64,000 nucleotides of DNA from positions 19,413,261 through 19,477,260 of the forward strand of contig NC_003074.8 of assembly GCF_000001735.4 (NCBI RefSeq), read 5' to 3'. Origin of the DNA: Arabidopsis thaliana (taxonomy: Eukaryota > Streptophyta > Magnoliopsida > Brassicales > Brassicaceae). The notes under the pieces were generated by a model. That model did not search any database, was not told the DNA's origin, and saw nothing but the letters and a program-made list of their open reading frames with translations. Shown one piece after another: positions 23,990 through 37,489 of the stretch (the stretch's first letter is position 1; each line of letters begins with the position of its first letter). Both the position numbers and the translations under genes were made by a program.

Positions 23990-24173
23990 TAATAAAATAA
24001 ATGGTTTTTTTACGGGACGGATTGGCGGGAGGGGTTTGGCAGGACGTTACTTAATAACAATTGTAAACTATAAAATAAAAATATTTTATAGATAGATACA
24101 ATTTACAAACTTTTATGTATACTAACTTTTAAAAATATATTGTTCTTGCGGTACACCGCGGGTTAAAATCTAG
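23990..24173 (+). mobile_element. Helitron 3' end (5' limit not found)
   Basis: The segment ends with a short hairpin GCGGT-AC-ACCGC (24148-24159), then about ten bases, CTAG at 24170-24173 and a T. This is the classic plant Helitron terminus (hairpin plus CTRR, inserted between A and T). The bases before it (GGATTGGCGGGAGGG and TTTATAGATAGATACAA) resemble Arabidopsis ATREP/HELITRONY tails as I remember them. The 5' TC end was not identified, so the start given here is only a conservative limit; the element may reach further left or be truncated. No Rep/helicase coding sequence is present. Confidence 0.65.
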
Positions 24174-27100
24174 TTACTTCATTAATTGTGTAAACATTAC
24201 GGAAGCCTTCTTTTTGGTCAGAGTATTATGAAACCTAAACGATAATAAATTGTCAAAAACGAAAAAAACGAAAATACTATAGATTTGGTGAGCTAGAATG
24301 GAAAAAATTACGCAACTTGAGTTCAGAGGTAGGCGGCAAAGAAGTTAACTTGGAAAGTTGTTCATCATCGAGCTTCGTGTCACACACGTTCCCCATACAT
24401 CTCCGCTTGATCCAAGAATTATATTACTAAAGAAAACAGTTGTGCATTTAAAATTTGTTAAATAAAATTTTGAATTGTTTAGATTGAAATGGGTGGAGGA
24501 GAATATGAACTATTCTATAGACAACATGATACTTAAACACTGATCTTAGACTCTGATAAAGTAATTCAAGCAGAAATAGTTTCTGGTGTTCCTATAGTCT
24601 ACATGGTTACATGAATGTAAAACTGATCAGACATGCATGAAGAGGATTGCATGGCATATCAAAGTTTTCTTTGGCTTGAGAAGTTTATATCAAATGTATG
24701 GAGATAGCGTGGAGGTGAGTATCGGAAGAATATGAAATTATGAAGAAGCAGAGAAGATTACCAAAACTGAAGATTTAATGTATCAATCGTATCAGGAAGG
24801 AAGGTTGAATACTGAGAGATATACTCGGGCTTAATTTGTAATATGCTTTTGAGGGTAGCTGAAAAACAATCTCAGAAAAACAATACGTATAGTAGGTGAT
24901 CATTTGGCTATGGGCCATTTCATTGTTGTTGAAACAGAGTTCTAAAAGGCTTTTTTGGTAGAACTAGGGTTTGGAGATTAACAAACCAAAGTCTTGTCTT
25001 GGTGTATATATCTGTTTCTAAGGTTTTGTCACTTGAAGATATCAAATTGAGATAATTATCTGCTTTTTTCAGAATGTTAGCCTACATTATAGAGTGAAAT
25101 TAGCTAGCCTTAACGGATCGGTAATTTTATGTATAACCTTCAGCTTTTGGGAAAGCTTGTGTATGGAAAAACTTGGATTAGGAAGGGAGAAGTATAAATT
25201 TTGAAACTTTTGTTTAGTTGTATTTTCTATTTTTCTTGTACGTAATGGCTCAAAGATCATAGAATATAGAAAACTTTGTATCTACACAACTCTTTATAAC
25301 TATCTTTCTTTTTTCTGTTTACAAAAAAAAAAAAAACTATCTTTCTTTTTTGTCTAATTCTACGCAATGAGGTTTTTCGGTTGGTAAATTATCATTGTAT
25401 GAAATTATTAACCATATCAAGTAAATTCTTAACGCATCATAGATATTTTCTCGGTTCCAAACCACAAGAGCAATACATTTATTAATGTATGATTCTCATA
25501 TTAATTTTAAATTATTAAATTAATATCAGCAAACAAAACAAATAATTTTCTAAAAAATTCTCAAAATTACAGTTTTGACATAAAATAAGCTTTCAAAAAA
25601 AACAAAAAAGGGGATCGAGTCAAACGTAGCCACCGCCATGTAATCCAAGTCTTCGTGTCGACTTAACGTCCTTGAACATTTTAACATTACATGAAATGGA
25701 ATTATAAATTACAAGTTCTTATAACCATACATTATACACTAGCTAGTCCTTCACGTTCACATTTATATGTGAACCTACTACATACACGCGCATGTATTTT
25801 TGTGGATGTAGTATATATGTCACGCGCATGTATTTCAAAAAGTTTTGTCAACTGTGGATATTCTCTCCATAACGTTGTAACTACAACTGCAAGTTGTGGT
25901 CGAGGCTGGGCCAATTTCGTAGTTTTTAACTCTTATTTAGATTGCGACATGGTTGCTCGTAAGATCTGACTTTGGATTCATGACATTTATTATATACAAC
26001 TAAAAATTAAGTATTTTTAGAAAAAATTATACAAGTCCCTATATATAATGTGATATAGCCAAATAAAGTGAGAATGATGGTCAATACTCAGCTGCTGGTG
26101 TCTTAATTTTTGCTAATAGGATTTCATGTTTTTGGTGCATAAATTATTCTCAATAACTAAAAGGAGATTACAATTTGATTTTTAACTAGAAAACACACTG
26201 TAACTGGACCACCCATGTTACTGCTCATGTGTGTTACACTTTTATTCAATCTTAACATATGCTGTTGTTCTTACACTTATATTGAATGCTTTTTTGTTAA
26301 GAATATAAATATTTTGTTAAAAATAAAAATGTTAGGAGTTACAATGAAGTAAATTCTATGATCTAGTCTTGTGATAAAAAAAATAATTAAAAAAAAAACA
26401 TAGAAGAAAAAAACAATCAATTCATCAACGTCGACCAAAATATTTTTGTCGATTCTGATAAAACGATTTTATTTTATTTTATATTTTTTGAATTGCATGT
26501 TCTGAAATTGATCTGTATCAACTATCAAGTATGTATAGATATACCTGATTATATTAATAAAAGAATATAAAGACAAATTCATAAGTCAGTGTTGGAAGAG
26601 TAAATTCGAGTGTAATCCAAATTAACTTTGACATGAGCGATTATTTATGTAAAACCTTAGGAATTTATATTGGACTTATAGCCCGAAAGTAATAATTAAT
26701 TTTCTCAGGTAAAACGACACTGTACTCATGTTCTCCCCAAGACCATGTTCCCTGATTGCTAGAACCGAGGTGTATAAATACAGAGATTCTTGCTATATAA
26801 TATTGCTATAACGTGCTTTAGATTCCTATATTCATCTATCTTTTGCCTTCGATCTACCGATAATGAAATGTCTATTGATCGTTAAAACGCATGCAAAGAG
26901 TTTTCGTAAACAGTTTTTACCACGTTTAGTCTAAATCATTTTAAACTGAGTGATCTAAAAAATCACAATAAGTGAATACAAAATCACATATATATGAAGG
27001 ACTTTTGGTATGTTTACATAATAATTAAGAAAACAAATCTTAATTAAGAATTTCTTAAAACAGAAACTCATCCTCGAATGAAAGAATGCCCGTCGTGGAT

Positions 27101-27682
27101 ATCGTCGATGTATACTGGAATATATAAATCAATAGTGGGATTAGAGTTGTAGAACGTACCGACATAATATATATATATATACATAATTACATTCGCAATG
27201 TTACAATTCTGGCATCAATTAAATGGTCAGAAACGTTACACATGACGCATACAAATCTCTAAAAGTATTTGTAAAAAGTAATGGTTTTAGCAGAACTATG
27301 ATGTAACCTTTAGGTTATCCACTCAATAAAAACGAGAAGTTGAAAGAGATGTTCTCCATTATTATTGTGAGTAATGGACAAAAAGAATATAAATAAGGAG
27401 CCTCTAACAATTACGAACAAAGCAAGTGGGATAAAATAGCCATGTAACCTGTGAATCCATTTATTTCTTTGCAGTTTTTTCATAATTTCATGAAAATATG
27501 TCCACTATTATCTACACATAATGATAAACATTGAAAGATAATAAAACAAAAACAAATGAAAGAAAATCAGAGTTTGAGCAAAATTTAAACCACTCTTTTT
27601 TGTTTTAAAATGAACTTATACGAAGAATAATTCTCAAAGAATTGTTTGTATCTGATGAGAATTATTCAAACATGTACGTTGT
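24174..27682. other. Gene-poor region between the Helitron end and PUB22
   Basis: About 3.5 kb of AT-rich DNA. A somewhat more complex stretch lies at 24300-25150, but every frame breaks and I recognise no domain. A short (TA)n tract is at about 27167-27181. Nothing else was identified. Confidence 0.45.
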
Positions 27683-28990
27683 TCAAGCAGGATACGAATC
27701 ATACAAATTTCTTGGGACACAAGGTGATTCCCTCCAAACCCTAGCGTGAAGCTTAAGCAATTCTTTAGCCTTTTCTTTAGTCTTGTTACCACAGCTAACT
27801 TGAAGTACCAGACACAGCTTTGCTACAACTCCCAATTGCAACATCTCCTGCAACAAAGAGGGTGTCGCGCAGAACCTCCCAACCGAAAGCAAAACCCTAA
27901 CTGCCCTTTCACTAGTTATTTGTGAGACCCTCAATATCTTCTTAGACACAACCGCAATAGCGGCACCGTGATTCAAGAACTCAGCTCTTCCTTCTGCGCA
28001 CTGACATAACATATCAAGAACCACCATCGCCATCTCTGAATTCCTTCTCTCTGATGAGAAAGTATCGTCCATTAAAAGCTCGATTATCATCGAGATTGTT
28101 CCACCTTCCACTGCCTTGTGTCTATTCCTTCCCCATGGACATGTGATCACCAAGATTTGCATTGCTGATCTTGTCGCCTTGTGAGAGATCTGGTCGTGCA
28201 AGATTTGAATCACCTCACCGAAAAGTTCTCGTTCCAACAATATGATCTGCATTGGATCCGCAACTTCCAGGAGCTTCTTGAGAAGCAAAGCCGCATAGGC
28301 TCTTGACTCGTAGATCCCACGTTGCATAATCTTCGTCAACGTTTTCACAAGATTTGTTCCTTTCTTGTTGTTTAAAAGACTCTTGAGGGCTGTCTCCGAT
28401 GTGTCAAGATGGTAGAGTACGCTTAGGGCTTCGTCCATCAAGCTTCTTGAAGAATCAAATCGATTCTCCAACATGTTTGACTGACACATGTCGTTGAGAT
28501 TCGAAGAAGAAAGTGAAGAAGAAGGAGAGTTATACGTATCTACAGAGTTGCTTACGATATTTGCCAAAAACTCCGGAACTTCTGCGGCTTCTAAGCACCG
28601 TTTGTTGGTTGTATTCTCAGATACTATTTGACGAAGTCGTTTGAGGCATTTGACTTGGTTTAGATGCGAAGATGACGACTCTTTGATAAGCTTTTCGATC
28701 TCCGATTTACAGATCGGAGGTTTTGGAGTTGGGATCCTCTCTATACCATATGATGCGTTGAGGGTACACCAAGATTGAATCAAACGGCGAAGAGTGTGGT
28801 TTGGGGTAAGATCAGTTTCGGTTATGACTTGTTTGGTGACTGGACATGAGTTTTTCTTACCGGAAAAGAGCCACTTCTCGATGCTTTCTCGGTCGTAGGT
28901 TATTCCGGTGGAAACTATCACCGGATCTTTCATGATATCTAGAGAGATTGGACAAAGGAAGAAGGAAGGAATCTCTATCTCTTGATCCAT
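27683..28990 (-). CDS. PUB22: U-box E3 ubiquitin ligase PUB22
   Basis: E3 ligase that, with PUB23 and PUB24, dampens pattern-triggered immunity; reported targets include the exocyst subunit EXO70B2, and it also affects drought response. Single exon of 435 aa. The U-box (about residues 8-83) contains the E2-contacting C13 in FFLCPISLDIMKDPV and W40 in ESIEKWLF. After a linker with a Ser-rich patch (about residues 175-185), the C-terminal two-thirds is helical armadillo-type repeat sequence. I chose the ATG at 28988-28990 (MDQEIEIPSF) as the family start; an in-frame ATG at 29035 would add 15 residues. W-boxes upstream fit rapid elicitor induction. Corresponds to At3g52450 from memory. Confidence 0.96.
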   Translation of the reverse strand: MDQEIEIPSFFLCPISLDIMKDPVIVSTGITYDRESIEKWLFSGKKNSCPVTKQVITETDLTPNHTLRRLIQSWCTLNASYGIERIPTPKPPICKSEIEKLIKESSSSHLNQVKCLKRLRQIVSENTTNKRCLEAAEVPEFLANIVSNSVDTYNSPSSSLSSSNLNDMCQSNMLENRFDSSRSLMDEALSVLYHLDTSETALKSLLNNKKGTNLVKTLTKIMQRGIYESRAYAALLLKKLLEVADPMQIILLERELFGEVIQILHDQISHKATRSAMQILVITCPWGRNRHKAVEGGTISMIIELLMDDTFSSERRNSEMAMVVLDMLCQCAEGRAEFLNHGAAIAVVSKKILRVSQITSERAVRVLLSVGRFCATPSLLQEMLQLGVVAKLCLVLQVSCGNKTKEKAKELLKLHARVWRESPCVPRNLYDSYPA

Positions 28991-29193
28991 TTGACCCGCT
29001 CGAAAATATGAAAAAAAAGAAGTAGACTTAATCAATGGAAACGACGAACGAATCTAAACAAAAAGCTTCAAAGTGCAGTCGTTGAGATTTAGGAGATATG
29101 TGAATTGGTTTGAATAAGTTAGCAAGAAGATAGATGAAGAGTTTGGGTCTTTAAATATAAAGGGATAGTGGAAATATTCAGAATAATTACAAA

Positions 29194-29576
29194 AGTCAAA
29201 ACACGGAAAATACAAGTATTGTTAAAACTCTTTTTGGATAGCTGTCGCTATTTATTTATTATTGTATAGTTTTTTATTAGAACGAACGAGGAACGTTATA
29301 TATAGATTTGACTTTTTTTTTGGGTGGTGTAACAAAAGAAACTAAACTATAAATGCGTTTCTCATATTAAAAAAAAAAGTGAGACGTATGAAGAGTGTTG
29401 ACTTGTCAAAAGAGATGCGATAACGGCGAAGAAAGTGTAAAAAGTAACCAAGTCATTGGGGATTGGTTGTGGCGGTGTTGAAGACAAATAGATTGTCTGT
29501 TTTGTGTCTCTTTTTCGTTTTACTCACATGCCATAATTGCTTATTCCTCCTCTTTTTTTGCCATCCCCCATTGACT
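29194..29576 (-). promoter_or_regulatory. W-box cluster upstream of PUB22
   Basis: Four TTGACT/AGTCAA elements lie at 29194-29199, 29308-29313, 29398-29403 and 29571-29576, about 200 to 580 bp before the PUB22 start. WRKY factors bind TTGAC(C/T). The motifs are direct; their action here is inferred from the known elicitor response of PUB22. Confidence 0.5.
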
Positions 29577-32500
29577 TTTTATTTCATTTTACAAAAAATT
29601 GTAACCTAAATTGGCTGGCTTGTTTCAATTTTCAAAACTATGGTTAATATAACTGTTAATCAACCGAAAGGTAGATGAAGATTTTTAGGTTTTTAATTTT
29701 GTCAACAAAAAGAAGATTACTGTTTTTGGTACCGACAAAACCTAAAGTGCCATTAACGGTCCGTTGTTGGATTTTGTACATTGTTTTAGGATGCAATCTT
29801 TTGTGATACTTTTGGACCCATACTCCCTTGTTATGCTCTACTTTTGTCTAGGCGCTTCCACAATATTTTGGATATTCATATTTTCAGTTATTTTTCCTCT
29901 CTTTTTTCCTTTTATCTTTATATATATGTTGGCTTTGATCTTAGTGCCAATGGATATGCCTCTCATCTATTGGCAAATGCATAAACTATATACGTTTTTT
30001 ATCTGCTTTTGGTTATCACTGAAGTTTTGGTATTCTTTTGAGTCTGATATCTATTTTGGTCAATTACATTCGATTAATTAAATAGTTTTGGTATGCATAA
30101 ACTATTTTGGTACCACTTGTGGGACATTGATAACTCAGTCTCTTCAAGTTGTTTTATCGTTCTTCCGATTATCAGGGATTCACTTAATGTTTTTATAGAA
30201 CGTTATATCATTTCATCTTGACAATATATATGAGTTTTTGATCTGTCGATGGACATCTTTACTTCCATTTTTGTTTTTGCCATTAAACAAAATCCATAGG
30301 TTCTACAATCCAGTAAACTCTAAACATTGTCATTTTTAAAGAATTACATACATTTTTAACCAAATCTATATCTATATATATATACCACTTTGTGTTTTCC
30401 AAAGACATCTTTCGATTTCAAACATTTTAGTTATTAAAAATTGCATATATTACGAAAAAGTCAACATAATATGATTTACAGCTTTATATACCCTATGATT
30501 AATGAACTTATGAGTTATGATATTGGTTATTTACTAACGTTTAAGTAACGGAATGAAAAGTGTATATATGATAAAGATTTTCTGCTGTTTTTTTAAAAAA
30601 AATATACGAAGAGGATATCATCGATAGTCCGTTATCCTTAATCAACACTTCTATACCTTTTAAGATTTCAAATGAACTGATATTTCTCTTGTCATAGTTT
30701 GGCTTTGGTGGTTCTTCATGAGTCTTTAATTGTTGGTTTAAGACTTTAAGCCATTTGCTGTTTACATTGTAACTATTTCAACCTATGTTATTATTTGTTT
30801 CAAGCTTATTTGACCTGATTATAGAAACTCGATAGTATTCTTATGATTTGGAAATTTGGAAAATATATGAAAGTATAACAGAATCACAGAACTGAAGTGA
30901 AATATTTCCATCTTTTTGTTAAATTAAGATATTATTGAAAAATAGAAATAAGTTAGGCAACTCTTGAGCACGACCAGAATCATGACCAAGTTGCAACTAT
31001 ATATGCTACTAATCAGCAATTCATTCAACCACAAAATAATAATTTATCCAAATAGATAGATAATTGACTTCAATCTTGAGGATATATATTTATTTGGGTT
31101 TATGTACAAATAGCTCTTTCCCATTCTTTGAGCAGCGGTCATATATTACAGCCAATTAATAAAATTTAAGAATATATATAAATACATATACGTACTGTAT
31201 GTTGACATAATACAGTATATATATACATCTATACGTACGTGTATACATTAATGTTGTTTGGTCAACTGTGTATACATTAATGTTGTGATCTAATTGATGT
31301 AGCCAAAAAAAGAAATACAGTATTGATTTGTTTGATTAGCTATTTCCTTTATTGAAATCTTGAAGAGAATTTTATTTTATAAATGTCCGGTTCCAATCAG
31401 TTAACCACACGCCAATTTCTGTTAACAAATCTTCATTTGTAAAAAAGAATTATCGTTCTTGTAAACCGTGAAATAAAAAAGGGAGTGTTAAACACCATTT
31501 CAAACTATTTGACTAATCACATGATTTTGTAGAATTTACATTCGGCCGTTTAACGTTTTTTTCAGTTTAATGACCAAAATTAAAAATTAGATTTTGTAAA
31601 GAAGTCAGACTATATTTTCAATTCGAATTTTTTCATCATTTCTATTATATGAGTGTTTTCAAATATTTTTACGAATTAAATATCATTATTAAGTTATTTC
31701 GTAGTTTTTTTTCTTGTCGTAGTTCGTAGTTATTTACTTATAGGTTATAAATATTTGTTAATCCATTTACTTTTTACTCCAACAAACATGATACAATTAG
31801 TAAGCAATAATAAATTCTGGTATGTGTAATTTTTTATTCAGTTGTCCAATTTAAACTTTTTTCACTTTTCAAACCGAATATTAAGTATGCTTAGTTACGT
31901 CCCACCAATAACGCAAATATTAACTTGGGGATTAGGACGTTCATCTCTCGACAACAAATGTGAACACTTACCTGATCAAACTTTTTTTAGTATTTAACTA
32001 ATTCCCAAAAACGGTCAAAAAATGACCAATACGTATAGAAACAAGCGGCCGTTTTATAACTTTGTCTATGTGCCAAAAAGAAAAAACGTTTTAGTTTAAG
32101 AGATCCCTTAATTTAAAGAAAACAATGACTTGTCCATCTTTTGACAAAATGTAAAGATAACTATACTTTTGGTCAATCTAGTGTAACGATGGATATGGGC
32201 CAATAGTAAAAAAAAAACGTTGTAGAGATCAATACAACAACATTAAGTCAATTAGATATTATCATATATATACAATGCATTTTAATTTTAAATACTATAT
32301 ATTGAAACCGATAATGTAGTTATTAGTATATCAAGTTGGGAAATGGTACGCATGGTCTTCCTATGTGTTGATTTGTTCTATATAATTTGAGCATGTTGGA
32401 TATACATTGAAGTAGTCGGATACAAGTTGATAAGTAATTCAAGTCTTAAGCCCTTATGGGTGTGTATGGGTCCGATATGATAGGGCAATTTACCACGTTG

Positions 32501-33709
32501 GAGTATGTCAAAATAGTACTTATACGAAATTTAAATAGGAATGTGTAGCGTAGAGATGAATTATATTGAATTGGGACCAAAAATTGGTAATGAAGTGTGT
32601 ACAGCTAAAACTAATAAAAATTGGTCAGAAAAATAGACAGCTTCGTACAGGCTACCACATGGGATTAGATTGAATATAAAGAAATGTTGGACCTCACATT
32701 ATTGGCTATTCTACATCTTCTCGGACACATAACCAATATGTTTTCATTTTTATTATATTTCTATTGTAATTGTTTTAATTCATAAAAGAAAACTAGGAGT
32801 TGAACTAGCAGATTCTAGCGTTGTCAAAAAGAAGAAGGAAAATCAGTAGTATATTCTAGCAAGTTAATTCTTAATCTCGCATCTTGTGAGATCAGCGTGT
32901 TCAATGATTGCGTCTAACAACAAAAGAAAATAAATGGTTTTCTACAAGGCCTTTTTAAATATCTTATAACTGAGGCCCAATCTCTTGAAGAGAACATCAC
33001 ATTCACAAACCACTATCTTTGATTATTTGGTAACGGACGCAGAACACAAACTGAAAGTAGCTAGGTTCAAGAGGATCAATACTGAGAATTACAAATGAAT
33101 ATATAGTTTTAGTTTTTATTCATCACAAAGGCCCAATTGTTTGTCTATCTAAGCTTGGCACAAGTCTTGTTTCTTGGTCTGTAAGTTACATAAATTCCAC
33201 TGTTTGTTGTAATAATATGGACAAAACACATACTTAAAAATTAAAAGTTGCAAGTTGAAAGATTCGTCTTGCTTACTTTGGCAATATCCTTAGCCATAAG
33301 AAGTGACATAATTTACTAATAATAGCTTTTTCCATCATTATTATAGCTACCAATTCACTTCCAATATCTTACCCTGGAAACTTTTGACAGATCCATCACT
33401 AAATTTCTAATATCTTAAACAAAAGTGGAATTTTTGAATTGATGATGGAGAGATTTAGGCTTTGGTTTTAAAGTTTAGCTGGATACACAAAATTTGCAGT
33501 ATAGTTCTAATTTTAGCTCAGCCATGGCGGATTCACTATTTTTATCCAAATTTATTAGAGTTGTATTCTTTAACGAAAAAACAAAGACAGAGAAAAATCT
33601 TTGGCAAAATATGCTTAATCTTCGTGCTTTCCACTAATCTCCCGGAAAAAAATTGATTAATATCAAAATTAGTCGAAGAAAAAAAAAGAGAGAGGAGGGA
33701 GACACAACG
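29577..33709. other. Gene-poor region between PUB22 and the LEA_2 pair
   Basis: About 4.1 kb of AT-rich DNA. It holds a 105-codon hydrophobic open frame at 29764-30081, not accepted as a gene, and a duplicated 17-bp phrase (TGTATACATTAATGTTG) near 31240-31285. The 60 bases before 33710 are purine-rich leader sequence. No RNA gene or transposon end was recognised. Confidence 0.45.
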
Positions 33710-34612
33710 ATGCCTTCTCCTCCGGAAGAAGAAACCCAACCCAAACCCGATACGGGTCCGGGTCAAAACTCCGAACGCGATATTAATCAACCACCACCAC
33801 CTCCACCACAATCTCAACCGCCTCCACCGCAGACGCAACAGCAAACGTACCCGCCGGTAATGGGCTATCCAGGCTACCATCAACCGCCTCCACCATACCC
33901 AAATTATCCAAACGCACCTTACCAACAATACCCTTACGCACAAGCCCCACCCGCTTCATATTACGGTTCATCTTACCCGGCTCAGCAAAATCCGGTTTAC
34001 CAAAGACCAGCTTCGTCCGGGTTCGTCAGAGGAATTTTCACCGGTTTAATCGTTTTAGTCGTCCTCCTCTGCATCTCCACCACCATAACGTGGCTAGTCC
34101 TCCGTCCTCAAATACCGCTTTTCTCCGTAAACAATTTCTCAGTTTCCAATTTCAACGTAACCGGTCCGGTTTTCTCCGCGCAATGGACGGCGAATCTCAC
34201 AATCGAGAATCAAAACACGAAATTGAAAGGCTACTTTGATCGAATCCAAGGTTTAGTATACCACCAAAACGCGGTCGGAGAAGACGAATTTTTAGCGACG
34301 GCGTTTTTTCAACCGGTTTTCGTGGAGACCAAGAAATCGGTTGTGATCGGAGAAACTTTGACCGCGGGAGATAAAGAACAACCGAAAGTTCCGAGTTGGG
34401 TTGTTGATGAGATGAAGAAAGAGAGAGAGACCGGAACGGTGACGTTTAGCCTGAGAATGGCCGTGTGGGTTACTTTTAAGACCGATGGTTGGGCGGCGCG
34501 TGAGAGCGGGCTTAAGGTGTTTTGCGGGAAATTAAAAGTTGGGTTTGAAGGAATTTCTGGAAACGGTGCCGTTTTGTTGCCTAAGCCTCTTCCTTGTGTG
34601 GTTTACGTTTGA
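33710..34612 (+). CDS. Proline-rich LEA_2/NHL-type membrane protein
   Basis: Single exon, 300 aa. Residues 1 to about 105 are Pro/Gln/Tyr-rich (runs such as PPPPPPQSQPPPP, then YPGYHQPPPPYPNYP) and would face the cytosol. One membrane helix follows (about residues 110-132, containing IVLVVLLCISTTITWLVL). The C-terminal 170 residues have the LEA_2 pattern of NDR1/HIN1-like proteins, with TANLTIENQNTKLKGYFD matching the family NPN-type strand and turn, and a final Cys-bearing strand. The cellular role is not established; NHL proteins often sit in the plasma membrane and several affect pathogen or stress response. I chose the ATG at 33710 because upstream codons are basic low-complexity leader. 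Corresponds to At3g52460 (hydroxyproline-rich glycoprotein family) from memory. Confidence 0.9.
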   Translation: MPSPPEEETQPKPDTGPGQNSERDINQPPPPPPQSQPPPPQTQQQTYPPVMGYPGYHQPPPPYPNYPNAPYQQYPYAQAPPASYYGSSYPAQQNPVYQRPASSGFVRGIFTGLIVLVVLLCISTTITWLVLRPQIPLFSVNNFSVSNFNVTGPVFSAQWTANLTIENQNTKLKGYFDRIQGLVYHQNAVGEDEFLATAFFQPVFVETKKSVVIGETLTAGDKEQPKVPSWVVDEMKKERETGTVTFSLRMAVWVTFKTDGWAARESGLKVFCGKLKVGFEGISGNGAVLLPKPLPCVVYV

Positions 34613-37489
34613 TAATTCTTGTTCTCTATGGATATATCTCTCTTTTTAATTCATGTATTGGTCTGAATGTTCACTATACAAATTCTCATAGAAAATTCTT
34701 CGTACAGTAAAGTTCAAGAAAGAAAGAAAAAAATAGATACGATTTTTCAATTTAGCTCAAGAAAAGAATTTAAGATGTTATTAAATCAAATCATACGCCT
34801 ACAAGATCATCGAATTTTTTTTTTGGTTGAATACAAGTATATCAAAGAGATTTAGTGCATCAAGAATAATGAAAATCATTTTATTCGCTAATTACTTGTT
34901 TTTCAATGTTTGTCCACTTTTTGGTCTAATTTATTCTTTTGTTTCTTTGTCTAGTTATTTTCAATTTTAATCTAGCTCATCCACTTTGGAGAACCTATGA
35001 ATACTATTAGAGTTTTTGCTTTCATTGATATTTGTATTATACAATAAGCCAATTCTTTGTCTAAGCGGACATTTTTGGCTCTAGAAATCAATCGGTTCTT
35101 GTTTAATAAAATTTTCTTTGTTGACTAAAATTTTCTCAACACTTTGCCACTCGAATACTCGATCCTCGGTCTATTATGGGTGGAGCAAAAAAAAGAAAAA
35201 AAAAGAGATCAGTCATATACAAATATCTAAGGTAATGCATCACGTAACACGTTTGATGGTGTTGAAGGCCTAATATTTGGAGACCTTTAATATGATACCG
35301 ATGCAAAAAATTCGTTTTCCGCAACTTTTCATGCGTGTGCGATATTCAAATATCACCGCATGCATCAGAAATATATACTGAAGAAAATTTACCTCCAATC
35401 TCTTTCTTTTTTGTATTATTTGAATTAGCTTTATGCTTATATACAGATTTTGTGAGATGAAAAAGTTAAAACTTCCATCAAATTTTATGATCTGTCTATT
35501 TTTAAATAAATAAAAGTTAAATAATGGCTAAACCAAGTATGGGACATCAAGCCAATTTAGTATTATGCCTACATGGGAATGCGTTATACTTTATTTACTT
35601 ATAATGATTAGAATCAAATGCGATTATCTACAAGTGCACTCACTCACACAAGAGGCGACTACTATAAGCATAATTTATAAAGATTCGTTGGTGATGTGTA
35701 TTAAAAAGGGAAATAATAGGGGTTGGTGCTTTGTCTTTTTGTAATGAAACCTAACAAATGAAAATGTAACGAAGGAAAAGACACTTTGCATTATGATCAA
35801 ATGTACCTTTAAGAAATATTCGAAGTCTCTAGTTGAGCTGTGGGGATAGAAATTGTAGCTTTTAACGTGACCACTTTGGTCCCACCCTTAACGAAAGAAA
35901 AGGCGGGGACGTGTTTTTGTTTTCGAGTCAATAGTCAACGTCCGACGCAGACACAACACAACACAACACAACAATAATGTAAATTACTGCTCAGTGTTCA
36001 CTGTTCAGAACAATATTAAACACGTTAAAGTTGTTCTATCTAATAAGTTACTTTTGTCCATTGTTAGGCAGTGTATCGGATGTTCGGAATAATATTCTTC
36101 TTTAGGATACATATACTATTTATTTATATGGTTCTAACGTTGCATTCACTTCACTTGACTTGTCCTATAGACGAGTTTGGCCATCGATGAACTGTATCGG
36201 TGGCTAGGACTAGGAGAGTAGCGGTAGGTGACATATGATTAATATATTCAAACACAAGTTTATGTATACACCTTAACTGAGCAATAATCAATACTAGAAA
36301 CTCAAAAACCTTTTCTTGCAAATATAAATCATCCACCTAAATTAGCCAGAAAAGTATACGTATCCCAAAAGTACAAAACTTTTTTAATTATCGTTTTTAT
36401 ACTATTAACCTCTAACGATTAATAATTAGCATCAATCTCCAATGTTTTTTTTGCGAAAATTTTGTTTCATATTTACAGTCGCCTTCACTTTTTGGTCTTC
36501 TAAGTTTCTTCCACAAGATCCAATATTGATTGCTCAGCAATATAATAATACATAGAAGTTTTTCTACAAAACGATAATAAATTGAAATGTTGTGGAAATT
36601 TGATATAAGAAATTTAAACACCGACACCGAGTATGTAAATAAGCATCGATATAACCAGGAAATATACTATAAATTTTGTTTCCACGTGGGAACACACCCC
36701 GTAAATGCCGATTGCCGACCTGCCAATTTTTCTTCGAACACATAAACCACATAATGAGATTGGACCATAGACTCTTTTTTAACAACCAAATTACTCTACC
36801 AAACCCCAACGGTAAAATGACACGTGTGTAAGTCAGTATTTAATTTTTTACGGAATTCTCTTGGATTTACAAAAATGCAATCGAAGAATAAGCTAGAATA
36901 TGTGCACATGACATGGGCCATGTTCTTGATTAGAATAAAATATTAGTACTACATAGTTAACACTAAAAATGATGCATTGTCTTTTAACAGAATCAATCAT
37001 GAGGGAAACTTCCATCATCGCAACAAATAAAATAAAAAAAACTGACGTGACAGATAAAAAACCTCACTAAAAGCCATTTCCCAAAACTTAATGCATACAT
37101 AAAAATTGAAAAATAAACGGATACCACATATAACCATTTCTTTACTTTTTCTTCCAACATATCCTGAAACTACATTACACAAAGGTACCATATAGTTAAA
37201 GAAAAAACAGTAAGATCATTACATTTTTAGAAAAGCTTATAGACCAGAGCTTAAATGTAACAATAAATATACAAATTGGTAATGGTCTTAAGTCTATTAG
37301 TCTATGCACAACGGATATAAAACGCGCATACATATGGCTTTTACACACAATAATAATATAAATATACACAACCATCTCTCCCATACACATATTTCTTCCC
37401 ATCGTCACTAGTCACGACCACACAAACAAAAAAAATATAACATTTAGAGAGAGAGAAAGGTACAGCAGTGGCAAACTCGTAAATAAAGA
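34613..37489. other. Intergenic region between the LEA_2 genes
   Basis: About 2.9 kb with no credible gene. It includes an (ACACA)-type short repeat at about 35951-35972. The bases just before 37490 (GAGAGAGAGAAAGG) look like a 5' leader. Confidence 0.5.

Noticed and set aside
24300-25150. More complex sequence that looked like pseudogene exons
   Set aside because: No frame gave a recognisable motif on either strand, so it was left as intergenic.
29764-30081. 105-codon hydrophobic ORF with several membrane-like stretches
   Set aside because: It is T-rich sequence that reads as Phe, Leu and Ile in any frame. No leader, domain or coding bias was seen.
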